Origin: Panaeolus papilionaceus
Lineage: Eukaryota > Basidiomycota > Agaricomycetes > Agaricales
NCBI GenBank assembly: GCA_015501605.1
Contig: JADNRZ010000010.1
Location: 1,240,001-1,304,000, forward strand
DNA: 64,000 nucleotides
Direction: 5' to 3'
Position 1 is the stretch's first letter. Each line of letters starts with the position of its first letter. Shown here piece after piece: positions 1-10,759 of the stretch. Both the position numbers and the translations under genes were made by a program. The notes under the pieces are model-generated. The model did not search any database. It saw only the letters and a list, made by a program, of their open reading frames with translations, and was not told the origin of the DNA.

Positions 1-383
1 CTGCAACTCCACTATGACTGTATGTTGAGCGTCATGTTATTTAACGACAGGATCTGATCAAACAAATAGTCCTCCTTGACCACCCTCGCACAATTGGGCG
101 GTCTTCTTGGTCTCTCTCTCCCGGCCATCGGTGGTCTCATTGGATGTAAGCACGACATCTGAATCTATTGGCATCTAATTTCACTATATTGTCCACAGTG
201 TCTTGCAACCCTATCTCCATCCTGGGTGCTGGTGGAAACTCCTGCTCCGCTCAACCCGTCTGCTGCACCAACAACTCCTTCGTAAGTTACCATCCCACAA
301 AACTCAATAATATTAGTATCTAACTTTGTGACTAGGGTGGTCTCATCTCCCTCGGCTGCAGCCCCATCAACCTCAACCTCTAA
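1..383 (+). CDS. Class I hydrophobin H1 (5' truncated by window edge)
   Basis: Secreted small amphipathic protein that self-assembles at air-water and wall interfaces. Only the 3' part is present. Exon pieces are 1-19, 70-145, 199-281 and 336-383, separated by GT-AG introns. The visible protein starts at the CNSTMT stretch after the second/third cysteine. It continues through the hydrophobic loop ending GGLIG, then [26 protein letters not shown] and [13 protein letters not shown], which gives Cys4 to Cys8 of the class I pattern. Signal peptide and Cys1 lie outside the window. The loop ([20 protein letters not shown]) is nearly the same as in H5 at 10.2 kb. Unlike H2, H3 and H5, the GNSC codons are not split by an intron. 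The family call is certain; completeness cannot be judged. Confidence 0.9.
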
Positions 384-1374
384 GTGTGTTTACTAGGTGA
401 TCCACCATACTCGGTCATGCCAAGGTCGAACATGGTAAAGGTCGTTCTTTGTAGTACGAAGTAAGAAGTGCGTTGTAGTATTGTAGATCGTGTCGTGAAT
501 TTATTCAGATGAACATATTCCAGATGAGTGAGTCCTTCGAGTTCGGAACGCTGGCGAAGTTCGTTTGAGGGGATCAAATGAGCACTGACAAAGGGCAAGT
601 TATGGTATACATAAATGAGGCAGAGGCATATCATAGACGACTTAGGATATACGTGTGCATTCAAAAATCAGCCCTAGAGATAGCTGACCATCTGAATCTA
701 ATGCAGGATTCATAAGTTGGAAAAGCATAAGGCTTCGAATGTGATATTGAGTTATGCCGATACTTATTAGTGGTGTAGGTGCTTTCAAGGGGCGATGCCT
801 CAATTGACATGGCTATCATGATGAATACGTATTGCTACCCACCAACCTTCCGACCTTGTATATTACTTGCGGGAGGTTTAATCGCTTCGAGCCCCACATT
901 TTTTCAGTGTTCCAAGGCTTCCCGCCGCATCTGATCACTACATGCACACGTATACTATGCATTTAAAGCTGTAATTTAATATGCCGTCAGTCGACGTGTC
1001 CGTTATTGTTGTCCTCGAAGCTCGAACTGAATAATTTGTACCTGCTATTGGCAAATTACGGACGGAGTGTGGCTCAACGATGTGGATCCCCCTTGAACCC
1101 ACTCATAACCAACAAATGGAATTCTTTCTCTGGACGCACCTCTATTTCCTCAATTGCACGGAAATTATGGTGGATTAAGGTGTTAAAGAATTTCTCCTGC
1201 AAGTGTGCCCTTTGGGGAGAAATGAAGAATCAGAGGTCGTCCTCCCCGCATTTAGAAACGAAAATCCCCAGCGGAAGAACGCAGGTATCGAAGTCGTTCA
1301 AATCCTATAAAAGAGGTCCCAAACACGCCCTGTTTCTCAGTCGAATTCTCGAGTTCAACTACTCTCATTCAGAA
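384..1374. other. Intergenic H1-H2
   Basis: About 1 kb with no supportable gene. The last 70 bp hold the H2 core promoter, described separately. Short open frames here have no recognisable domain and include stretches of promoter and leader. Confidence 0.6.
1306..1346 (+). promoter_or_regulatory. H2 core promoter: TATA box and leader motif
   Basis: TATAAAAG at 1306-1313 lies 62-69 bp before the ATG. The motif CTCAGTCGAAT follows at 1336-1346, and TTCAACT lies a few bases further on. The same arrangement precedes H3, H4, H5 and H6. Confidence 0.65.
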
Positions 1375-1954
1375 ATGTTCAAGAACGCTGCCTCCTTCGC
1401 TGTTTTGGCTCTGCCCCTCCTTGCCGCTGCCACCACTGTCGAGATCGACGCTCGCCAGTCTGGCAACTGTAACACTGGAAACATCCAATGCTGCAACAAC
1501 ACCTTCACTGTGAGTTGATCTCCAAGCAATCGACTGTGCAAGTCTTGATATCAACGCCGCGATTGCAGAACACTGCTACCACCCTAGCCTCCATCAGTAG
1601 TGCCCTGGGTATCTCTCTGCCTTCCATCAGTGGTCTCATTGGCCGTAAGTCCAGTAAATCAACTGAACAATGTCAAGTACTCAATTGATCGTCTTCTCAG
1701 TGGCTTGCACCCCGATCTCTGTTCTTGGTGCTGGGGGAAACTCCTGGTGGGAGACGCCTTCTACCTAAACACCCCAGCTTCAAATTGCTAACTTTAAAAT
1801 GATCGATACATCAATAGCTCTGCTCAACCAGTTTGCTGCACCAACAACTCCTGGGTAAGCCTACATACTTGCACTCATGACAAAATTTGTATTAACTGTC
1901 AAACAGAATGGCCTCGTTTCCCTCGGCTGCTCCCCCATCAATCTCAACCTGTAA
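1375..1954 (+). CDS. Class I hydrophobin H2
   Basis: Predicted 113-aa secreted hydrophobin. Exons are 1375-1509, 1569-1644, 1701-1746, 1818-1854 and 1907-1954. Residues 1-20 form a signal peptide (MFKNAASFAVLALPLLAAAT). Cysteines fall at 32, 39-40, 73, 86, 92-93 and 106, giving C-x6-CC-x32-C-x12-C-x5-CC-x12-C, which is class I spacing. The ATG is the first after a TATA box and starts the signal peptide. It shares the ARQSGNCNTG N-terminus with H3, so these two form a subtype distinct from H1/H4/H5/H6 (PRDGDC type). An intron splits the Cys codon of GNSC at 1746/1818, as in H3 and H5. Expected role: coating aerial hyphae, spores or fruit-body cavities. Family assignment is firm; tissue of expression is unknown. 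Confidence 0.93.
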
Positions 1955-2763
1955 ACGGCCTGTCCGACGCCGTCTATGTACCATGACAGTGATGACACTG
2001 CATACTAGTATAATGGAGAGTCGGTACACGCAATAAGAGGATTGGTGGATATGTAGAACAGTTTATTGTGAACAAATATAGTCCGTTGAAAAAACAAAGC
2101 CCGATCCTAAACTTAATTGAGCGAGAACTCATCGCAGAGTCAGTGATACCGGTTTTGAATAGATTATAATCTGAATGAGCATCTGTCAGTAGGCCCATTA
2201 GTTTTTGCTGAGGCTTCAAGTTTCAAGGCCCTCAGAGTATAATAAAACCTTCATCGAAGTCTGACATGCGCAGTGTAGACCGAGGGTGGTACCGCTTATT
2301 TCAGAAATGACACCAAGCAAATGGAGGAAGACAACGTCGTGACACTACTACTATGTACTAGTATTAGTAATATTCTTGTCTTATCCATCAATTGTGCCTG
2401 ACGCCCGTGGAGCCGGCACCGCAGCTTCGAACCTAAAGATAGTTCAACAAGCCATTGCGGCGACCGATGTGGATACACCCTTAGCGAATGGGTTTTTTTC
2501 CCGAGATGACGGAAGTGTCATATGTACGGATACGAGGTGGATCGCCAGGTTTGCACAATGTGGCAATTGTTATACACCTTCCCAAATTCATACCAAACGG
2601 GGATCTACTAGTGTCCAGCGGTAATTGGACGACCGGAGGGCGAATCAGTGGACAATATTGTCCGAAAATCGACGTAAAGGGATACTTCGAATCCTATAAG
2701 AAGGGCCATAATTCATCCCATTTCTTCAGTCGAATCCTCTAGTTCAACTACTCGCCTACAAAC
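1955..2763. other. Intergenic H2-H3
   Basis: About 0.8 kb without a supportable gene. A short open frame at 2376-2624 shows no domain. The H3 promoter occupies the last 70 bp. Confidence 0.6.
2695..2735 (+). promoter_or_regulatory. H3 core promoter: TATA-like box and leader motif
   Basis: TATAAG at 2695-2700 is followed by TTCAGTCGAAT at 2725-2735 and then AGTTCAACTACTC, nearly the same as the H2 leader. It precedes the ATG at 2764. Confidence 0.6.
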
Positions 2764-3340
2764 ATGTTCAAGAACGCCGCTTCCTTCTCTGTCTTGGCTT
2801 TGCCCATCCTTGCCGCCGCCACTGCTGTTGAGCTCGATGCTCGCCAGTCCGGAAACTGTAACACTGGGGACATCCAGTGCTGCAACAACACCTTCAGCGT
2901 AAGTTTGTACCTCCGCCATGACCAATGCCCTGCTAAACGCTTGCTTCCAGAACACTGCCACCACTCTGGCCTCCTTGAGCAGCTTGTTGGGCATCTCCCT
3001 CCCTTCGATCAGCGGTTTGATTGGCTGTGAGATTTCGAACGCTCTTGCATCTGTAGTTCCATCGACTGACCATTTTTTTCAGTGGCTTGCAGCCCCATCT
3101 CCGTCCTCGGTGCTGGTGGAAACTCTTGGTATGACTTATTTTCCGCGCCATCTTTGCGCGTTGTGCTGACCTCAACCTTTCTTTAATCATGTAGCTCTGC
3201 TCAACCAGTTTGCTGCACCAACAACTCCTTCGTACGTATATCACCATACCAAAGCTGTGATTTGATTCACTGATATTATTTTTTATGCGCAGAACGGCCT
3301 TGTTTCCCTCGGATGCAGCCCCATCAACCTCAACCTCTAA
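2764..3340 (+). CDS. Class I hydrophobin H3
   Basis: Predicted 113-aa secreted hydrophobin, closest to H2. Exons are 2764-2898, 2951-3026, 3083-3128, 3195-3231 and 3293-3340, matching H2 exon for exon in length. The signal peptide is [20 protein letters not shown]. The same eight-cysteine class I spacing follows, starting at SGNCNTGDIQCC and ending GCSPINLNL. An intron divides the GNSC cysteine codon (3128/3195). The tandem position and equal exon lengths show a recent duplication with H2. H3 is followed on the opposite strand by the 3' end of an aminotransferase only 161 bp away, so the two genes converge. Redundancy with H2, or different developmental timing, cannot be decided from sequence. 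Confidence 0.93.
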
Positions 3341-3501
3341 TTACCATTACCCGAACTCTGACCAGTACAAGAACCGAACCGAGTTGAATTTGTCAAGTGC
3401 TCAACTTGTAGTAGTTTCGAAATGATATACTGTTTTATATGTGCTTCATACCTGTCTGAAGTAAGAGATATGCAGGATCGCCAACCTGCAGGGACCACGT
3501 A

Positions 3502-5467
3502 CTACAAGCCCCTTTCAGACTGCAGCGTTTCTCTGGCCTCTAGAATTGCCTCCCTAAGCCTCGACAGAGCAACGTGCATCTGTTCCTTACTAAGGATACT
3601 AAACGAGGCTCTCACATAGGGGCTCTTTCCTCCGTTGGGAAGGAATATGGTCCCAGGCAGTGCTAAAACGCCCTTCTTGAAAGCAATCGTTCGTATCGTA
3701 TTTTCGGTATCCGCATCCGAGGGGGAGTTTGGATCCAATATGAGTTTGAACCTTCACAACGAATTCCATCAATAATGACAAGGTTGTTGTAGGTGTGCAA
3801 CACTAACCAGAGAAACATGCCAGCTTCTGGTGCCTTCCATTCTGCGAGTCCAGTGAGGTGTTGCCTCATAGCCTCTTCGAACATGTCCCGCCGATCCCGA
3901 TAGAGCGCTGATGCACGCTCCGTATGCTTCACGAATCCTTCGTACCCCCAAGAGCTTAGAAGCTTGAAAACAATGGCTTGTGTCAGGGTAGGCACCTGCA
4001 GGCTTGCAAATTCAGACTGAAAATTAAATCAGTAAACTGGATTATATAGATACGCCATGGGGGGGAATGACACACAAGTTGATCAAGAACGTCGAGGAAC
4101 CTTGTGGGACCTGATATGCATCCAATGCGCATACCCCCAGATAAGATCTTAGAGAAGCTATCGAAACGCAGTACTCGACCGACTTCTCCTATTTGTGGTT
4201 CGAGGGCGAAGTAAGACAAGGGTCTCGCTGCCTTGCCATAGTAAAGGTAGAAGTAGGGGTCGTCTTTCGAAGGAATACCGTAAGCGTTGGCTCTGATTGA
4301 TAATCGTCGATAAATGGAGGAAATCCTACCTTCGAGAATCATGAAGTTGTGCTCCTTGGCAAGTTTGAGGACTTCGAGGCGACGTTCGAGAGCGGCAGTC
4401 ATCCCAGTCGGGTTACTCCCATACTGCAGGACACAGTATAAGTAGGATATCATAGTTCGACCAGAGCCGAGCGTTTTAACTTACTGGGACAGTATAAAGC
4501 GCTTTTGGCTTGGGTTTCCCAGCAGGCCAGTTCTCCAAGGTCTCCTTTAGTGAAGTCGAGCAAATCCCATCCAAATCCGTCTCCACCTCTGTATTAATAT
4601 CGCATTCAAAAATACTATCAGTTTTTACTTCTGTTTACATAAACGTATATTTCCTCACCAATTTTTTCGCACAAGCAACTATTAAATATGGGCAAGACTC
4701 CACTGAGGGACCAATATGTTAAAATAAATCACTGGCGACATGAGCAAAGACTTTACTCACGCGTAAACTGGCGACTCGATCAAAATCGGGTCTCCCGTAT
4801 TGAAGATTGTCATGGCAGCCTATGTTTGAATGTTTGTGGAAAGTGTTTGAATTTTCGAAAAGGCAATAGCTGACCTTGTAGATAACATCCTGAGATCCAC
4901 TGCCCATACTGACTCTCCAAACATTATCGTCCCGCTTTCGGCCGTGGCTGAATTCCTGTAAGCCGGTTATCCAATCGAGCAGGGGTCTGAAACCAGGGGT
5001 TTCCCCATACTGCAAAGCTACTTTAAGTTCCTTTCCTTCGAGTGTCAGTTCCGGCTGGTCAGTTCCATCTGGTGCAATTGGATGGACGATGAGTGATCTG
5101 AAAGGAAATACGTCGGGATTAGGCGAGCCTGCGAGTAGAGAAACTATCCCAGGAGTATTCTGTAGGGGAACAAGGCTGTGGACTATCAGTGCATATTAGT
5201 GCGTTAGACAGCTTGTCGAGAAAAAGCCTCTGTTCACTTGGGCTAGGTTTGCGCAATTTCGCTTCGTCCGAGAAGAATGTATCGTAGTATGAGTCGGGAA
5301 GAACTTTCACTAATGGCTTTATTCAATCAAAGCAGAGAGCTTTCAGAGTGACAATTTAGAGAGGGATTAGGACTGCACACACATTGGTGCTCCCTTCGTT
5401 ATGCTATAAATAAATCGCTCAGCTGATGGTACACTGCACATTGATAGAGGGACGACTCACCCCAGAC
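3502..5467 (-). CDS. PLP aminotransferase, class I/II (Aro8 / kynurenine-aminoadipate type)
   Basis: PLP-dependent transaminase of the fold-type I Aro8/KAT-II group, which moves amino groups between aromatic amino acids, kynurenine or 2-aminoadipate and 2-oxo acids. Conserved pieces on the - strand, in order: an N-terminal PGIVSLLAGSPNPDVFPF stretch (near 5150-5080), the LQYGETPGFRPL region (about 5010), GSGSQDVIYK, the YGSNPTG motif (near 4430), DDPYFYLYYG (about 4260), and the Schiff-base segment SFSKILSGGMRIG with the PLP lysine (about 4150-4110). The C-terminal domain ends ETLQSERGL at 3502. At least six introns are present, one of them (near 4266-4330) readable through without a stop. 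The 5' end is uncertain: MSG at 5467-5459 before a good donor is the best start seen, but the exon joining it to KVLPDSYYDTFF (from 5309) was not resolved. Substrate cannot be fixed from sequence. Confidence 0.82.
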
Positions 5468-5479
5468 ATAGCTTCTTGT

Positions 5480-6064
5480 GCCAAGAGTTCAGAGAGGTGC
5501 GAGAGAAAGGTGGGTGTATGGAGTCAAGCTTATCAGCCATCCATCGCATCTTTCACAGACTTAGGGTTATATTCAACTCGGACCATAATCCCAGTGAACA
5601 TAAGACCCTTTACAGGAATCAGAAACCCGGCCGATCGCGTTCGTCGTCAGACGTCATTGATTGAGCATGAGGACCTTTAGGTCGAACATCCATTGAATAT
5701 CAGTTGCAGCTTATGCACAGGTTCTCATGACCAAAAAATTCAAGATAAATTCTTCGCCTGACCACAAGCTGTTGCGACTTCTACCAGTGCTTGAGGGCAA
5801 TTAAGTCGTCATTCTGACCAGCAACTTAGCCAGGTACCGCGTTAATCGAAGAAATAGCTGACTTTTATGCCTGAAGCCGCTGTAGATGCATCCAAGGAAT
5901 TTATCTGCAATATGGCACTGTGACTAGCCGCTGTAAGCTCGGGCTGATACTGCTGATAGATGGTGGATCCATTTCAAGTTTGCTGACCCAGAATTTGGCC
6001 TAATAGCCCGCCAACAAACAAACCGCAACTAAGCGAGTCACGACATTTCAACTTGAGCCTGTTA
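5480..6064. other. Intergenic left of MITE
   Basis: About 0.6 kb upstream of the aminotransferase. No gene is supportable. It would contain the aminotransferase promoter; no clear TATA box was identified. Confidence 0.5.
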
Positions 6065-6549
6065 AGATAGGGCCCATGCATTTTCGACTAGGCCTCACAT
6101 GATGTGACAGACATGACCAAAGTCATGTGATCAGCTAGGGCGGTGGAAAGGTAGGCCCCCCTTGGTGTACATGCTTGCTTCGAGTGACTTCTTGACATTC
6201 TTTAGTCCTGAGTTGGCTCTATTCGCCTTTCTTATCTTGAAAATGCACATTATGTGCGTTTTTTCTTGCAAAAACCACCATTGGGTGTTGGTGCAATATT
6301 GCTGCACGTGTCGGTTTGATGTCCCTGAATATAGGGGCTAAACGCTTGGAACACTTTCACAACTTTCAAGTGTCCAATTTTTATGAATGTTTTAACGAAA
6401 TAACGTTTATATTCCATGTATCTGTAATATTTCGTATAAAACATATTTATTGGAAATTGTTGTGAATTTCTCAAAATGAAATACATCTTTTTGTCACTTT
6501 AATCACAAAAATCACGTGGAGGCTAGTCGAAAATGCATGGGCCCTATCT
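6065..6549. mobile_element. MITE-like non-autonomous DNA transposon, 27-bp perfect TIRs
   Basis: The 27 bases at 6065-6091 (starting AGATAGGGCCCATGC) recur as an exact reverse complement at 6523-6549. The similarity continues with mismatches for about 15 more bases inward (CCTCACATGAT against CCTCCACGTGAT). Both ends are flanked by TA (6063-6064 and 6550-6551), compatible with a TA target-site duplication of the Tc1/mariner kind. The roughly 430-bp interior is AT-rich and encodes no transposase. Weaker similarity outside the TIR (TTGAGCCT and AGGCTTGAA) leaves the outer boundary open, so the element could be some 10-20 bp longer at each end. The right end lies 78 bp before the KAT14-like start codon, so it may contribute promoter sequence to that gene. 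Superfamily is inferred only. Confidence 0.75.
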
Positions 6550-6626
6550 TACACCATTAGGCTTGAACGATTCTCTGGATTCTGGAATGGTCGTAAACCA
6601 AGTGATAATCTAATATTCTAGGCGTA

Positions 6627-8191
6627 ATGACAAGCCAATATTTTGACGTATCTGAGGACGAGGATTCAACCTATCACATATCGGAGGTGCGAAATACACT
6701 GGGATTGAACTCTTTAATTCAAAGGGTGAAGTGAATTGACACAACCTTTGTTAGTATACCCGACCTAACAAAAGGAGGAGGAAGAATCGCGTTTATGAAA
6801 ATGAAAAATCCGAGAAAGATTCTTTGGCTTTCCCCCTCTCATCTTTACTGAAAGGTCTTCGCGTTGAGGACGACGTGGATGAACACTCCTTCGAGGACTT
6901 AATTGGTCCAATTCTTCCTGAACTAATTGAAGCCAGGGAAAATCTTGAAGCTACGCTTGCTGAACCTAATGCAGATGTATGCTGGCACGATGATATTTGA
7001 ATGGCAACGGAACTCATGGAATCTCGGTATGTTTCAGGGAGAATTTCTACGCCCTCTTCGTCCCATAGAGCTTGAAACCTTCATCGAAGAACTCGAAAAA
7101 CGAGAGGGCAAACTTTCTGCCAGCGAATTGCTCATTCTGCGGAAGTTGAAAGTAGAAAAAGTACGTTTTTACACTCCGAACCTGAGTTAACACATCGTCT
7201 GATCTTGCAGCAGAGCAGACGAATCTCCAATTTAGTTGGCGATAATGCGAAGCATCCTGGGCAAGTCCCAACGAGGGTGCTTACGCCACTGGAAGCTTCC
7301 TGGGACAGTCCACCTAATTCCGAGGTTTTGGAAGCACTTCATGCCATATCAACCACGAAATTTGACAATTCGTTCCTTTCGCGTATTTGCGGTAGTTATG
7401 AGGGCACTACCGAAAATGTCATTGCAGTGGACTGGGAGACCACCACGCCATGGATGAACTTGCTGTCAGATATTAGAGAACATTACACATTGGCCCAGTG
7501 CGTTACTTGTCATATTTTTACATACAAATTTTCATCTATCCCTCGTCTACCAGTCCTGGCCGCGAGCAGCCAATCGAACAAGTCGGCCCAATTAATTATG
7601 TGACATTAACGGCCGAGCTGGTCCCTCAAGTAAATGACCTCCTAGAGCGATGCTTTTGGACCGGTATAGACAGTAAGTCTGTCGTGGTTCCTCTGTTCAG
7701 TTATCCTGAGGTTTATTACATCACCAGTTAGTGACTCATTGGGTTATTGGCCTGAGAAGGCAACAGTTATTGCTGTGTACAAGAAAGTCGTAGTTGGCGC
7801 CGCTATCCTAAGTTCTCCGTTGGAAACCTACATCACTTTTCTAGCAGTGAGACCTGGATGGGACAAATCTCAAATCGCAAGGTATCCGGCAGTCGTTTAC
7901 TGATCATGCGGTCTCGCTAATAGAGTTCCTTTAGGACTATGCTTTTCCACCTGATTTCAATGAACCCCAACAAAGACATAACTCTTCACGTCTCTGTCAA
8001 TAACTCTGCAATGGTGAGACTGTCATACGTCTGTTCTCAAGATGCGTTGACAACTTACAATGCAATAGCTTTTGTACAATCAATTCGGATTTAAAGCCGA
8101 AGAGTTCGTTGCGGGATTCTATTCCCAATATCTGGATCCTGCTTCAAGAGCATCCAAGAACGCCTTTAGATTACGCCTGCGCCATCTGTAG
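6627..8191 (+). CDS. KAT14: KAT14/CSRP2BP (ATAC2)-like GNAT acetyltransferase
   Basis: Predicted 388-aa nuclear acetyltransferase. Exons: 6627-6686, 6755-6976, 7038-7160, 7211-7497, 7554-7672, 7728-7881, 7935-8013 and 8069-8191; the sum is an exact codon multiple. The N-terminus is acidic (MTSQYFDVSEDEDSTYHISE), then a basic nuclear-signal-like RPNKRRRKNR, then a charged helical region (GEFLRPLRPIELETFIEELEK). From about residue 245 comes a GNAT domain: INYVTLTAELVPQVNDLLE, CFWTGID, VIAVYKKVVVGAAIL, ETYITFLAVRPGW, ITLHVSVNNSAMLLYNQFGF, ending AFRLRLRHL. This order and wording match the C-terminal domain of animal CSRP2BP, the acetyltransferase of the ATAC complex. The acetyl-CoA loop reads WDKSQIARTML, with Gln where GNATs normally have Gly, so cofactor binding may be altered. 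The protein is about half the animal length. The start is the first ATG after the MITE. Confidence 0.8.
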
Positions 8192-8970
8192 GCCTGTCCC
8201 GGCTCACCTCATTTTCACACATCTATCATAAAACACAAGAACACGGAGTCTCACACAAACGTGCCCTCGGACAAGCTTGCCCATTTTCGCATCGCCTACT
8301 CCGTATTGCCTGCGGATTTTACGTACAGAGGTGTTCCGTATGGTTGCAATGCGGTATAGCTATTATTATGGCTGCTGTCCTCTTGTGTCAAGACATCGCA
8401 CAGACTGACGTTCCGACTCATTATTCGGAAACTTGACAGGGGACTAAGAAGAGATAAACATAGATTCAGACAGTCGGGGAACGAGGTGGATATTGCTCTG
8501 AATGTCCAATGTTCTGACCGATCTACTATCTTTACCCCAGCTGAAAGAACAATCCCCTTCAAGTTTTCGCACCACTTCTGTGATCCATGAAACGCGCCCT
8601 CCTTGCTAAAGCTGCTTTGAGTGCTCTGCGATTTAATCAGAGTCTACCCTTTGTAGCTCGAATGCTTGCTTCGTTTGCAGGAACTGTGTGAATGGTATGC
8701 ATTCCTCTCTGACATACCTAAAAATAATACTGAATTGTAGCTCGTTTTCCAGAATTATCGCCCATTCAATTTGTTAGGCGAGGGATTCAGTGAAGACGTC
8801 GATTGAGGCTGCATGACCCGTTTAGCAACTCAGTCTGTGTTCCAGGCCGATGGACAAAGAAAGACTAGGGATTGGTGGCCTTCTTGAGGGGTATAAAAAC
8901 CCTCTCGATGAAGCTAACAATCCTCAGTAGAATTTCGATTCAACTTCACTCTCCAGCACTTTTATACAAG
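8192..8970. other. Intergenic KAT14-H4
   Basis: About 0.8 kb. It holds the 3' flank of the KAT14-like gene and the H4 promoter. An open frame on - at 8296-8562 has no recognisable homology features and is not called. Confidence 0.55.
8892..8933 (+). promoter_or_regulatory. H4 core promoter: TATA box and leader motif
   Basis: TATAAAAA at 8892-8899, then CTCAGTAGAAT at 8923-8933 (one base off the H2/H3/H5 form) and GATTCAACTTCAC before the ATG at 8971. Confidence 0.6.
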
Positions 8971-9459
8971 ATGTTCGCTCGTGCTTCCGCTGTCGCTGTT
9001 GTCGCTCTCCCCATCCTTGCTGCCGCCAGTGTCATCCCTCGCGATGGTGACTGCGACACCGGGTCCATCAACTGCTGCAACTCCACTATGCAGGTTTGCA
9101 GTGCTGCGTTTCCCCATTATGAACAATATGCTGATTTTTTTTTCAGTCAAGCATCACTTCGCTCACCTCTTTGAGCAGCCTGCTTGGCATCGCTCTCCCT
9201 GATATCGGAGGTCTCATTGGCTGTGCGTATTTTATCATTTACATTTTTGAGCGCGCTCTAAAGGCATCATAGTGTCCTGCTCGCCTCTCTCCATCTTGGG
9301 CGCTGGTGGAAACTCTTGCTCCGCACAACCCGTTTGCTGCACCAACAACAGCTTCGTAAGTTTTTTTCATAGCCTGATTAACTCTTGAACCGCATTTCTC
9401 ATGTTTTGTAGAACGGCCTCGTTGCCTTGGGCTGCACCCCCATCAACATCAACCTCTAA
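8971..9459 (+). CDS. Class I hydrophobin H4
   Basis: Predicted 109-aa secreted hydrophobin. Exons are 8971-9093, 9147-9222, 9273-9355 and 9412-9459. The signal peptide is [20 protein letters not shown]. The mature part begins with the PRDGDC segment, where Cys1 is followed by DTGSINCC. A loop [16 protein letters not shown] follows, then [26 protein letters not shown] and a C-terminus GCTPININL. All eight class I cysteines are present. The GNSC codons are continuous, so the intron seen there in H2, H3 and H5 is absent, as in H1 and H6. It belongs to the DGDC subtype with H5 and H6. The ATG begins the signal peptide 72 bp after the TATA box. Nothing in the sequence suggests inactivation. Confidence 0.93.
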
Positions 9460-10200
9460 GCGCTTCTATGATGCCTCTTTTGGATATGTAGACTTGTTTA
9501 GATTATCTTTGTGATCCACTCGTCGAAGCTCCGTGGTAGATATATATTGTTTGCGCCAAGATGTCAATACAATCTACCTTGCACACGATTCGCGATTTCG
9601 GTGTCATTCATTACATTTCTGTGGGGAAAGAACCTTCAAAATCTGGTTATATTTGCGCGGGGTGAAAATAGGCGAGCTGCAGCTGTCCTATGAGTAATAT
9701 CTGTAGATGACAATTATACGCGGTGTACACCCAGCAGACACACAATCAATGTGGCACAAGAACAATATATGTATCACCGACTCTCATGTCTGTCGGAAAG
9801 GATGTGGGGCACACGGAATGGAAGTTGAATATATTATCATTTCATTTGGTTCCTGACAACTTCGTCGTGTCAGGGTATACGAGACGGTTAGTTGCAAGTC
9901 TGAGAATGACATGGGGCATTTCATTCTGATAGAAGCGTCGGCGTTTGAGTGAACAGCTTCACGGAGTTTGAAGAGCGATTGGTGCAATGTAGCACAAGTG
10001 GAAAAATTACAATGACGCTGCATTCATGTGTGTTTGCCATTGGTTGGATGGTCAACCAATGGCTATTGCTGGTGTTCATGTCCGAGTGAACACGGGCATT
10101 GGTGGCGTTTGTTTGTACTGGTCGAGAGATCATATAAAGGCATGGATGTCGCAGGGGTAGTTCTTCAGTCGAATAACCCAATTCAACTTAGCAATTCAAG
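9460..10200. other. Intergenic H4-H5
   Basis: About 0.74 kb without a supportable gene; the terminal 70 bp are the H5 promoter. Short frames on both strands show no domain. Confidence 0.6.
10133..10174 (+). promoter_or_regulatory. H5 core promoter: TATA box and leader motif
   Basis: TATAAAG at 10133-10139 is followed by CTTCAGTCGAAT at 10163-10174 and AATTCAACTTAGC just before the ATG at 10201. Confidence 0.62.
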
Positions 10201-10759
10201 ATGTTCTCTCGTTCCACCTCTGTTGCCATCCTCGCCCTCCCACTTCTTGCTGCCGCCACTGCCATTCCCCGTGATGGCGACTGCAACACTGGCCAGATCA
10301 ACTGCTGCAACTCCACTATGACTGTAAGTTATTCTACCCGGCGAGCACCAAATTATGGGACTGACCTTGAGCCGTTTTTTAGTCCTCTTTGACTAGCCTC
10401 GCTCAATTGGGTGGTCTCCTTGGCCTCTCCCTCCCTGCCATCGGTGGTCTCATTGGATGTACGCACATTCGACTTCCTTTGCACGCCACACCTGTCTAAT
10501 ACTTTTTCAGTGTCTTGCAGCCCTATCTCCGTCCTTGGTCTTGGTGGAAACTCTTGGTAAGGGGTTTCATTAATCCAATGTCGAGATAATTCCTGACAAA
10601 TGTGCCTCTCAGCTCGGCTCAACCCGTCTGCTGCACCAACAACAGCTTCGTACGTATTTTTTTCTGCATGACAGCTCAATAAAGTAACTGATGAATTTGT
10701 ATATCCTACAGAACGGCCTCATTGCCCTTGGATGCAGCCCCATCAACCTCAACCTCTGA
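10201..10759 (+). CDS. Class I hydrophobin H5
   Basis: Predicted 109-aa secreted hydrophobin. Exons are 10201-10323, 10383-10458, 10511-10556, 10613-10649 and 10712-10759. The signal peptide is MFSRSTSVAILALPLLAAAT, followed by IPRDGDCNTGQINCC. The loop is [18 protein letters not shown], then [16 protein letters not shown] (Leu where the paralogues have Ala), [10 protein letters not shown] and GCSPINLNL with a TGA stop. It has eight class I cysteines. By protein it groups with H1, H4 and H6. By structure it carries the extra intron in the GNSC cysteine codon otherwise found in H2 and H3. It is the last member of the cluster before the GH7 genes. Confidence 0.93.

Noticed and set aside
2376..2742. 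Overlapping small frames upstream of H3
   Set aside because: Overlap the H3 promoter and show no hydrophobin cysteine pattern.
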